Source of the DNA: Lenisia limosa
Lineage: Eukaryota; Breviatea
Direction: 5' to 3'
Assembly (NCBI GenBank): GCA_001655205.1
Contig: LPNZ01007498.1
Span: forward strand, 1 to 41,345
DNA: 41,345 nucleotides
A program made the position numbers and the translations under genes. Below, one piece after another: positions 9,726-19,031 of the stretch (position 1 is its first letter; each line of letters begins with the position of its first letter). The notes beneath the pieces are model-generated. The model had not been told where the DNA came from. It did not search any database and saw nothing but the letters and a program-made list of their open reading frames with translations.

Positions 9726-12700
9726 TTATTCAGGAAGAAGGCGGCTGTGAAACACTTGGAATCTAGTTTTGTCAATGGTCTGCCTTGAAATAGTAAGACC
9801 AACCTGAGTTGTGGGGTAACCATCCATCTCGGCACGGTGCTGAGGGTCCTGTAACACTGCTGAAGGGAGAAGAACATTGATAACGTAAAACATCCAAAGA
9901 TGAAGAACAACCTGACAATATGAGGGAAACTCAAAATATATAAACTTACCCCCCTCCTACAATATAAGCCAAAATTACAATCCTTGCTTTTGGGAAAGAG
10001 TAGAGGGTCTTTCCAAAAGAAATGGCGATTTTATCGACTATTCTTCCGAAATGCTGAAGTTGCACCAAAAATGTGTTCTCACTATCAATGGCTGGAAGAG
10101 ATTATGTGTTAGGTTTTAGGACATAATTTCAGATAGTGAAAGAATACCGAGATATATTTCATATCAGTTATGTAGTATGCCAATAAAAAACCAATATTAT
10201 ATATCATGTCATTATATGATATCACACCGTCCATATATCTGTAAATTTCCTCTATCTGTGAAAACAAGCCAAATGAACATTTTCCTTGATAGAATTAGTT
10301 GAGTATTACAGTATTTNNNNNNNNNNNNNNNNNNNNNNNNNNNNNNNNNNNNNNNNNNNNNNNNNNNNNNNNNNNNNNNNNNNNNNNNNNNNNNNNNNNN
10401 NNNNNNNNNNNNNNNNNNNNNNNNNNNNNNNNGACTACAATTCTCTTATATATATCATATGCCATATTATTTAGCAAAATTTTTCGTATATTTCAAAAAA
10501 ATTCACAGATAGAGGAAAATTCACAGATATATGGATGGTGTTATTATCATTCATGTACATATGATATGATATAGCTTCTCATATAGTATGTACAATATAT
10601 GATATACTATAATATATATACTATTTGTGTTGTGTGTGAAACTCACTAAAAATGGGAATTTTCCGCTTCTGCCCAATGTTGAAATTATCACCATGATCCA
10701 TCCTTGCTCTCCTGGAAGAATAAGGTAACTGGACAAACTGAAGAACAATGACAAACCTTAGGTTTCCTATTTCAGAAGACAAATGTTTGTTCTCAATATC
10801 CTTTGCTTCAAGAAGATTTGTTAAATTCTAGGATGTTATGTGATCAAACAATATACATACCGCAATCTTGGTATTGAGGTCAGTGCCGTCCACTGTATAC
10901 GCCGTTCGTGAGGCCAACTGAATTCAATAAAAGTGGTTCCAAGTTGTAACCATAAGCAATAGGTATCATTTTGTATTAAAGCGAGATGTGCACCGTTTGG
11001 TGATAATGCTACTAACCGCTCTACCCCCCTCCCCCCTTAAAAAACTGTTCAATTGAATAAAACTTGCATTCTCTGTTTCTGGATTTTGAAATTTTCTTCC
11101 TTTGATGAGGAAAATTCCTGATTTCTCGGTGTTCAATGTATCTAATCCATTTCTCTTTTGTCTTTTCAAATGATTGAATCTTTCAATTACAATCAATTGA
11201 GAGAGCAAAGGATAGACATGGAAATTGTTTGAGATCCTTCTTTTCTCTCTCATTTTATTTGTTTCGAGAAAAAAAAAAGCTGAACCCAAAAGGTTCGATG
11301 CACATCTTCTTTAATATTATGTAGTATCACATTATATTATCATATGATATTGTGTGTTGGCAATGGGAAATAAAAATCAAGATGTATCTGGCCGAAGCCG
11401 TCTACACCATCACGCTTATAAGAGATAATGGATTGTAGTATAATATTAATTCACCCAATCATTTGCCATACAACTCTGTGCGCATAGCTTTTTGCGTGCC
11501 TCCCCAGCATACCTACAAGGATTAGATTCATGAATAAGGACAATAGTCCCTGCATAATAACCCAGGTAGGCCCTCATAAAATACACTCTATCATAGTACT
11601 GTAGTTAGGGTACAGTATAGTTTTATTTCAAATAACAAATTACAGAGATTACTGCGTTCAAGGAAAATCCCCTCTTACCTCATTTTCAAGATCTGCAATT
11701 TTGGCTTCAAACAATTCCTCAGTATTTGAAAGCTTCTGTATCACACTAAACAGTAACCAACCAGAAAGACCGGTGCAATTTAGAACAGGTATAAGTTTAT
11801 TCCAAGCCCAGCCAACTCTTCAGCCCGCTTATTCGACTGTTCAAGTGCTATTTGGGAGTCCTTTAGGGCACAGCTATCTGCAGCCTGAGCTGCCACTGTC
11901 ACTGCATTCGATGCCTGATAGATGATCAAAGGACGTAGGGACGACAAATACTTGGAATATATCATATTGTTTTGATTTACCCACTAATTTACGTTAAGAA
12001 ATTCAATAATAATAGAAAACGGTTCCCGCTGACTTCCAATGTTGCAACCACTTGCTCGACTTCTTGAACTCTATTCTGACACTGAGTCTCACATTTCTAA
12101 ACGGTATAAGTTGTGGAATATGAAGAAAAAACCCCAGAAACAATGAGGACAATTGATCACCCAAGCAACACTGTTTCCTTTCCCCATTACAATTAGCTTG
12201 TCCTGAAGAAGGGCAACCTCCTGTTCCAATGATACACTTCTCAAAAGGATGTCCGTCTTCTCTTCTGCCCATTGCTGCTGAGGCTGCAGTATCAAAGGAA
12301 TTGGCTTACATACTCAATTACAACAAGAAACAGCTCCTTGCCTACATTGGAAAGAGCCTCAGCAATTTGCTCCTCCTTGCCCTCCAAAGCAGCCATTGTT
12401 TTAAGTCGTAAGTCTTTTGTACTCATTTCTAGCTCACTTGCCTGTTGCCGGGCAGCTGAAATATTAATACTTTCATTAACAGACTTACATAACATACAAT
12501 AATATCATATGATATGATATAATAATGATAAGATTAGTATCTGATATGATCTATAGGCGTCCGTTCAAAATTCTGATTTATTTTTGAGGTTTGAAATAAG
12601 ATATTTTATGTTTATTTCAGCGTAAAATCTCAAACATGTTGAAATAGTCTTAGACGGTACAAAAATATCATTGTGTAAAATGAAACAACAAACCATCACG

Positions 12701-15196
12701 CTCATCAATAGTTCTCGTAAGATCCGCAGTAGCCACCTGTAGTGATGCCTGGGTCTGAACTGTTAACAGAGCCAACAGGGTGAAAGCCTCTCCTGAGAGA
12801 AGAACTCATTAACTTGATGACCCTCTCACTTCGGCTAACTGAACTGCAAGTGAAGAATTTGTGGACTCCAACTTATCAAAACGGTCTTCAAACTAACAAA
12901 ATGGTCAAAAGACTTTGTGAAGTTTTACAGGTTTATAAACAAGTGTTTTCCATAGCCCTACCAGTGACACGGTGTTGGTATGGCTGTCTTGCTCGTCAGC
13001 AAGCTCAGACCTCAGACTTTCTAACTGTGTTCTAAAGGAGTGACGAGATGGAAAGTGAGACAAGGCACGAGATGCACAACTCACTCCAAAGATAGCCTAT
13101 CATCTGTTGACTCTTGAGAAGCATTCTGAAGAAGGAGAAAGTGAAAATGAAAAACGCCAATGTGCTGTGAATACCAACATTGCACCTCCTACAAAGGCTT
13201 CAGCAAGACGGTCAACTTGAGCATGAGCTTCTGACAAGGCAATATCTTTTTGCCGCAACTGGTTTTCATCTACACTTTCAGTGGTCACGGAGATATGCCC
13301 AAATGGTCACTGAAAAGAGTATTATTACATACTTAGTATAGCTTGAGTTTTTTTACAATGATCATATGATATGTATGTATATTATTATATATGATATATA
13401 TAGATATATGATATACTATATCATATATATATATAATATAGTATAGCATCATATATAATCACAGTGCTATGTCAAGGTACCTTGCTCGCGTTGCGCTTCA
13501 ACAGCACGCAGGCGCTCATCTTTTAGTGTTACTTGAGACTTGAGTTGCGCAAACTCTTCAATCTGAAAATAAGGCAACTCTAAAATACTCTCACGTAGAT
13601 GATACCTACCTTGTCCATGAGATCTCTTTCAACAGAAGCGGCTTCTTCCTCAGTCGTTGCTAAAGATACCAATGCCTGGATAGTCAAATTGATTCAAAAA
13701 GAGGTATTATACGTAGGAAATAAGTACCGATCCGAACCTCTTCACGTTCCTGAACAGCGACGGCAAGGCTTCCTAGAATTATTATAAAATATGCTGGTAT
13801 TATCAATTAAACATTAATAAGTTCACCCCAAACCGGAAAGCGTCTGAACTTGAACTCTCAGCCTTTCGACTTCCTCAGTAGCTGCTAACACATGGTCAAG
13901 CTGTACTGGAGCTACTGGGGAGGATGGTGGTCTAGAAATAAAAGTTAGTGCAATAATAAGGTGTGAAGTAAAACACGGCGTACTCTGGGGATTGTTCAGG
14001 CACTGACTGTATGACCTAAGTAAATAAGATGTGAAGGAATAAAAGAAAACTGAGGAACACCAAAACAAACCTCTAGCTGAGCATCATCGTCATTCTCATT
14101 GAGGGATTCTTCTAATAAATAAAACTCTTTGTTTGAAACACAAGTAATATGATCAAAGCAAACCTTCTGCCTTTTCTGGAAGTTTTTCTTCCCTAAATAT
14201 CACAGCCTCCTAAACAATGAAAATCAATGTGAAAAGACAAAAAGATAAGATTGAATGCAACCCTTCAAACCTCATCCTGACTTGGACTGCTTGGAACACT
14301 GATGTCACTGTTGTTCGATTGCTCAGCAATGGCCCCATTAGGTTCCTAAGCGGTTGATTTGTTATAAAAGAGAGCCTTGAATAAGGAAACAATGAACGTG
14401 ATAAACAAGGGAGGTTTGCCCACCTCCTCAGCTGAATCAACTGACTCATCTTTGGTTTCTTCAGCTGTCGGAAAAGTCTCAACTGGAGGTATGAATGTTT
14501 CCAAGCTTTTTGTCCCATATGTTCCTAATGTTTTCATATTGAAGAATTTTCAATTTTGAATTGCCATGATGTTGTCACCACTTACGAGGGGGTGATATGG
14601 ATTTGGGTTTGATGGGGGTTGCCTTTAATCCTAAAGTGTCAATTGTTTGTTTAGGTTACAATAAACACCGCATAAAAATAAAAATAAAAATAAAGGTGAA
14701 AACTGGCTTCCACAAAAGGCAGTTGCAAGTTATGTGTTTTTTGAAAGCTACACTTGCCTTCTCATCATAATAAAATGTACTCATATTACCTGAGGGTTTC
14801 CTTGGAAGGCGGGATTCATGATTTTTCTGAAAACGAGGCTTATACTCTGCAGTCACTTCTGAGTGGTGAAATCAACAAAGCACAAAAAAACCCGTTTGAA
14901 AAGCATCCAGCCAGACCTTGTTCTTCAGAAATTCCCTTTCCATCCTTCTCATCCCAGGAAGACTCAACTGTTTTCTAGGAAAGAAGATAAAGTTGAGGAA
15001 AGCCACATAAACTGACAGTTATAACTTACTTTCTTTTCGGCAACCTTTTCAGGGGTGTTTCCAAAGACTTCGGCAGTGCGGTCGTCCAGAACCTATTTTG
15101 TATTAAAAATCCTAAATGAAAGCTGCAAGAGGCCATTAGAACAGCCTAGGTGGTTAACTAGCTACACACCTGGACAACATTGGCAAGCCATGACAT
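9726..15196 (-). CDS. Golgin-84 (GOLGA5-type) Golgi tether, 29 exons
   Basis: Coiled-coil tether held in cis-Golgi membranes by a C-terminal anchor, acting in intra-Golgi COPI transport (known for golgin-84). 29 phase-consistent exons give 682 residues (human 731). First exons: 15170-15196 (MSWLANVVQ), 15030-15092, 14917-14974, 14790-14858, 14586-14630, 14424-14482, 14271-14345, 14164-14209, 14071-14111. The coiled coil runs from 13984-14015 and 13834-13931 through 13738-13772, 13610-13675, 13481-13562, 13193-13269, 13085-13125, 12962-13031, 12830-12892, 12694-12754, 12346-12455, 12191-12283, 12034-12096, 11817-11914 to 11679-11745. Then 10861-10917, 10757-10827, 10647-10711, 9961-10091, 9726-9911. 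Diagnostic end: FPKARIVILAYIVVLHLWMF aligns with human YPIARVFVIIYMALLHLWVM, the membrane anchor. The MSW start also matches golgin-84. The 761-base intron at 10918-11678 carries repeat R2. Confidence 0.93.
10185..10620. repeat. Inverted repeat around an N gap, with AT palindromes
   Basis: The left side has ATATCATGTCATTATATGAT, then CTGTAAATTTCCTCTATCTG near 10240-10260. The right side has CAGATAGAGGAAAATTCACAG near 10506-10526, then CATATGATATGATAT. The arms are complementary across the gap, so the intron holds a large imperfect foldback element whose centre is not sequenced. Confidence 0.65.
10317..10432. other. Assembly gap (116 N)
   Basis: Run of N inside the golgin-84 intron 10092-10646, flanked on both sides by AT palindrome tracts (10185-10225, 10550-10620). 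The inverted flanks AATTTCCTCTATCTGTGAA and AGATAGAGGAAAATTCACAG suggest a collapsed or unsequenced foldback. Confidence 0.97.
11355..11510 (+). repeat. Dispersed repeat, copy R2 (longest copy)
   Basis: The order is GGGAAATAAAAATCAAG, GTATCTGGCCGAAGCCGTC, CATCACGCTTATAAGAGAT, an AT tract, CCAATCATTT, CAACTCTGTGC and GTGCCTCC. An AT palindrome (ATTATCATATGATAT) lies immediately 5'. It lies in a golgin-84 intron, in the sense opposite to the host gene. It shares its 3' module with R1. Confidence 0.85.
12500..12552. repeat. AT palindrome tract
   Basis: Repeats of ATATCATATGATATGATAT within a golgin-84 intron. Confidence 0.85.
13362..13450. repeat. AT palindrome tract
   Basis: Dense TATATGATATA/TATCATATATA units in the golgin-84 intron 13270-13480. 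The stretch can fold on itself and would be hard to assemble. Confidence 0.9.
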
Positions 15197-15676
15197 CTTT
15201 CAATAAGCTTCTGAGCTAAATATTGGTAGATCTGGGTAGCTGCGCAATAGCTGTGGAAAAAGGAAAAGGAGAAAAAAGAAACAGGGGGGGGAGGGAAAGC
15301 AGTGAACCAGATCCCTCGGATCTTTTTATTCTGGAAGTTTCTTCCGGCGTTTCAGCCCCTTCACCCACCCCCTGCCAACTTCCTAATCTTCCTGTCCTGT
15401 CCCTTCCAAAAAATTTGTCCTTCGTCGCCTCCGACACACGTCAGCCGTGCGTCAGCCCGCCAGCCCAAGCCCAGTTAACTCCCACCCAAGTTTCCACCCC
15501 TTCCCCTTCACATTCCCAGCTTTTCCAGTTCCAACCCAATTCTCTTCCACACTTCTTCATCGAACCAGCTGTGGTGAGCTAGCTGTGCTAAATTGCTAAG
15601 GTTGTGCATTTTTGCAGTGTGGTTGCATTTGTCGCAAAATCTTGTACTAAGTCACAAACCCGTTTTTTTCACTGTG
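15197..15676. promoter_or_regulatory. Shared divergent 5' region (golgin-84 / small + gene)
   Basis: 480 bases separate two divergent start codons. The middle (15300-15560) is the most C-rich stretch nearby, with many CCCACC/CCAACC runs. The rest is purine-rich (GAAAAAGGAAAAGGAG). No coding exon was supported, although the + frame 15223-15582 stays open. A bidirectional promoter is inferred from position alone. Confidence 0.5.
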
Positions 15677-16524
15677 ATGGACCCTTCTTTCCGCACAAAG
15701 TGCGACCTAAACGATCGATCCGCTGATATCATTGCCGATTTCATAGAAATCCCTAACAGTCTGAATGAAGGTGCATGTCTGAATCAAGTTGGGTGGATGG
15801 ACAATGATGGAAAGCTGTGTTGTAAGGCCAATGATTGGGTGACTTAGTATTTATTATAGTAGAATTCAATATCTCTTATAAGCGTGATGGTAGTGATGGT
15901 ATGGACGGATTCGGCCGGATAAAACCTTGTTTCATTTCTCATTTCAATATATTTTATTGATTTTTCTTCCTGTTTTTCATTATATAAACTTCAATAAGTT
16001 CGTACTTTGTTGTGTGAAATAATGCATTTCAGGATGTATTGAAAGTTATGAAGATGATAAGTAAACTGGACCCAATCTTCAAATACTATGGCCAACAGAT
16101 TGCGTTGATAGAGCGACAGACACACCAAGTTGTTCAAGGGTAAGATCTCTGCTTCAAGGATAGAGAAATGAAGGCTCAGAATAAGTATTGTTTTGTTTTT
16201 TTACAATACCCTTTATGAATATATTTAGTATTCCTAGGAATCAAAGCTCTTCTTATCACTGCTTTAGAAGTTAAAATTGTGATTTTTGTTTGATATATTT
16301 CAGAACATTAGCGATCCACCAGGCGCTGAAACCCATTTCTGCAATTCAGACAACTTTGAGTTCTCTCAAAAACCCAAGATTGATTTCTGCTCAAAAAGGT
16401 AGGGTGTTTATTCGTTGTTTTTGCTTTCGTTCACTGGCTGACTGTGTCAGGACCAGGATCACCTCTCAATCGAGATGGTGCTGCTTTCAAGGATGCCATG
16501 GCTAAGAAGTATCAGATGGACTGA
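15677..16524 (+). CDS. Unrecognised small helical protein (128 aa)
   Basis: Four exons (15677-15787, 16033-16139, 16304-16398, 16451-16524) join in phase to a stop and give 128 residues. It begins MDPSFRTKCDLNDR. The central region, from VLKVMKMISKLDP through FKYYGQQIALIERQTHQVV to TLAIHQALKPIS, is predicted largely helical. The end is basic (FKDAMAKKYQMD). No transmembrane segment or zinc motif is present. The size and helical core resemble subunits of small adaptor complexes (BLOC/BORC type), but no family motif confirms this. The first intron holds repeat R3. It lies head-to-head with golgin-84, and its stop is only 16 bases before the next candidate start. Confidence 0.7.
15866..15960 (-). 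repeat. Dispersed repeat, copy R3
   Basis: On the + strand it reads AATATCTCTTATAAGCGTGATGG..., GGATTCGGCCGGATAAAACC, TTTCATTTCTCATTTCAATA, the reverse complement of the family consensus. It lies in the first intron of the 128-residue gene. Confidence 0.8.
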
Positions 16525-16540
16525 AAAGACCAACATTATT

Positions 16541-17266
16541 ATGGTTGGTGAGTTGGTGAATCTATTTAGTGCATCATGTGACGATCTAATAATTGGGACG
16601 TTGATACGGAGTGGGGTTGCACCAGAGTTGAGGAGTTGCTTCATATTCAGGCAAGAAGGTGGCTCCCCGTTTGGATAGTGTGCCCGCGTTATTGTGTTTT
16701 CAATCGCACTAAGGAGTTTATCCGTGCATTTGCGGTTTTAGTTTCTTATTTGACCACTTCAGTTAAATGTGCAGTTTCGATCTGGTCGGCCAACTAAAGT
16801 GTTGGAGGTAGTTACATTTAATATACTAGTATGATTATTTAACTCAATTTACTAAAAATGGAATGCATCCTAAAGACCCATTCTACTTCCAAATTTGCGA
16901 CTTCTGCCTTGCTCAAACTGCCTCTCAAGCTGGTAGTTCATGGACGATGACTGGACTGCCGCTGCAGTGCTGCTCGACTGAAAAGGTCAAAGAGACTTGT
17001 GGCTTAATAAACCAAAACTTCAAGGATTCTTCAACCTATATAACCTCGTCTGAATACTGTATGCTCATTTTAAAAAAAATACCTGGTCCAAGCATACAGG
17101 GGTTGATGTTGCAGGCTTTTTTGAAGCGGCCGCACCAGCGCCCATTCTACACCCTGTTAGTCTGGAAAAAGACAAGATACAAGAGATTCCAGGAAAATCT
17201 TATGAAAAGTACTCTCCAACAACTCTGAAGCATTATAGAATAATGTGGAGAACTAAAACAAGGTAG
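16541..17266 (+). CDS. Uncertain small gene, best model 132 aa
   Basis: One phase-consistent model is 16541-16555, 16651-16734, 16763-16807, 16876-16932, 16968-16998, 17100-17266. It gives 132 residues and ends with the credible charged tail PVSLEKDKIQEIPGKSYEKY...TLKHYRIMW. Segment 2 (RRWLPVWIVCPRY) is rich in Trp and Arg. Competing readings exist: the frame through 16583-16734 is open without splicing (DTEWGCTRVEELLHIQ), and a single 121-codon + frame runs 16863-17228. No family was recognised. The very short first exon and the 16-base spacing from the previous stop weaken the start. The 3' exon is the best supported part. Confidence 0.4.
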
Positions 17267-17312
17267 AATGTCGAATCCGGCCGAAGCCGTTTACACTATC
17301 ACGCTAATTGAA
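17262..17312 (+). repeat. Dispersed repeat, copy R4
   Basis: GAATCCGGCCGAAGCCGTTT, then ACACTATCACGCTAATTGAA. It begins at the stop codon of the preceding gene model, so the repeat probably supplies that gene's 3' UTR. Confidence 0.75.
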
Positions 17313-17412
17313 TTTTTATATTACTAATCACCAAATCTGTCTTAAAACTCTGCAGTATTATTGTTTCTCAAAATTGTTCGGTCATATTATAGTCATACGA
17401 TATTATCAAAAA

Positions 17413-18154
17413 CTATATGAGGTATCCAAAAGCATGTTCCCAAACCCACAGTCTCATGAACTTATCATTTCTCGCCGAAGACCCTAGGTTGGCTGTATCC
17501 CACTGGTTGTATCCCCCGTATGAAGTATTTTTTGATGTAGAAGAGTCATCTTCAGCCTTGGCAAACATTGACGATAAGCCCTTCTTCTCCGTGGTAATTT
17601 GGGTTGACTTCTCAGAACCCTCCTTTTCTGCCTTTCCTGCCTTTTCTTTCTTTTTTCTCTCCCTTTTCTCTCCTTTTTCCTTTCGTTCCCTTCTTTCTTC
17701 CATTCTTTCATTGTCATAATCCCTGGAGAATGTTAAAATTATAGATACGATGTAAATGCATATTAAAAAATTTCATATATTATACAACATATCACATTAT
17801 ATACTCTGTATGTTAGTTGCAAAAGAGAAAGGGAGTATTACATATATACTATATGTGTGTGCTCAATATGTTTTAAAGCCGAATGAATCATCATTACCCC
17901 TTCCCTTGTGTATAAGTCATACAAGATGAAATGGTTTTATCACTCAAAAATACAAAACCCACCTTTCTCTCTGCTTTCTTTCTGGGGTTCTGGAGCGAGA
18001 GCGTTCTACCCTTTTCTTCTCCTTCCTCTCTTGTTTTTTTCGAGCATGGCGCTCCGCTTCTGTTTCTTCTTTTCGCACACTCTTTTCTTTCTTTTCAGTT
18101 TTTTTCTTTTCCTTCCTCTCCCTTTTGGATTCTGAATCACAAGAGCTCTTTGAA
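17413..18154 (-). CDS. Lys/Glu-rich protein with SMAP-like C-terminus (5' end unresolved)
   Basis: Two exons are clear: 17963-18154, encoding SKSSCDSESKRERKEKK through RSRSRTPERKQRER, and 17413-17722, encoding DYDNERMEERRERKEKG and ending at SYGGYNQWDTANLGSSARND. The last block matches the SMAP/KNOP1-type motif seen in human SMAP as [20 protein letters not shown]; here KFMRL follows. Proteins of this kind are nuclear or nucleolar and basic (known); the RS/RT part supports a nuclear role (inference). Oddity: instead of the usual L-M-G after KFLR the exon runs on as WVWEHAFGYLI to a stop, or is spliced at CT|GTGGG. Upstream exons probably lie near 18370-18400 (DGESSFPF) or in the N gap at 18545. 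It is tail-to-tail with the uncertain + gene. Confidence 0.7.
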
Positions 18155-19031
18155 CTATAGTGAAGATTAAAGGCAGAATAATATGTTGCAATTGTCTCAC
18201 GGTCACAAGTGTGTACTTTCGATTTAAAAGACAGTTCATCCCAAGTACCAAAGTTGCACTGCGATTATTCAGTCGATTATTATCAAAGTGGACACGTGTA
18301 GAAATATCAAGAGAAACAGTGAGCACGTGTGGTTTAAACGTGGTTAACAAAAGGTTATGAGGAAAGGAAAAGACGATTCACCATCACTTGTCAAAAATAG
18401 CTTTTTGTACAGTGTAATAACATATAAATCAAAAAGTAGGTGAAAAACAGATTCATAAACAGCTTCATAAACAGCTTCAGGTGTTGAAACTGTGTTGAAA
18501 TGGAAAAGGAATGTATCGTCACCCCCCCCCCACACACACACCCCNNNNNNNNNNNNNNNNNNNNNNNNNNNNNNNNNNNNNNNNNNNNNNNNNNNNNNNN
18601 NNNNNNNNNNNNNNNNNNNNNNNNACTGTGAAGGAAAACCAATGTTTAGATAGAATTAAATTTGAAGAGGAAAGTTGAATAATGATATGGTGCTGACGCC
18701 TTTCCCTGTCAGCCTACAAGTTTCTCCCTATCTTTCTTCCTCTCTGGTACACTCCCCCAGCAAATTCCCCAGTAGTAGTCAAGTACCCTGCGTAAAGAAA
18801 ACTGTAAATAATGTAACAAATGTGTATTGGCGAGCCCAAAAATTTGGATTCATTTGAACAACCCATACATATATCTTCTAATCTTCTATAGCACTTCTAT
18901 AGCCATATAATGCACATACACGCTTACAGAAAGAGCAAGGGAGGACGGTAAAAGCAGCTTCTACTGTTTGTCATTGGCGATACACCACTCTAGTTATGAA
19001 CTAGTTTTTTTTAGATTTATTAAGAACGGGC
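18155..19031. other. Divergent 5' region with N gap
   Basis: It lies between the SMAP-like gene (-) and the lipase (+). It contains the possible upstream exon(s) of the former, a C/CA-rich run at about 18522-18544, the gap at 18545-18624, and A/T-rich sequence up to the lipase start at 19032. No other exon was supported. Confidence 0.5.
18545..18624. other. Assembly gap (80 N)
   Basis: The run of N follows a C homopolymer and a CACACA stretch. Confidence 0.99.

Noticed and set aside
10966-11289. 107-codon minus-strand frame in a golgin-84 intron
   Set aside because: It lies wholly inside an intron whose flanking exons (11679-11745, 10861-10917) join in phase without it, and its composition is intron-like.
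16583-16734. Open frame DTEWGCTRVEELLHIQ...FIRAFA as a transposase fragment
   Set aside because: It reads like protein but has no start, no upstream acceptor, no DDE or HTH motif and no terminal repeats. Its 3' part is shared with the spliced small-gene model.
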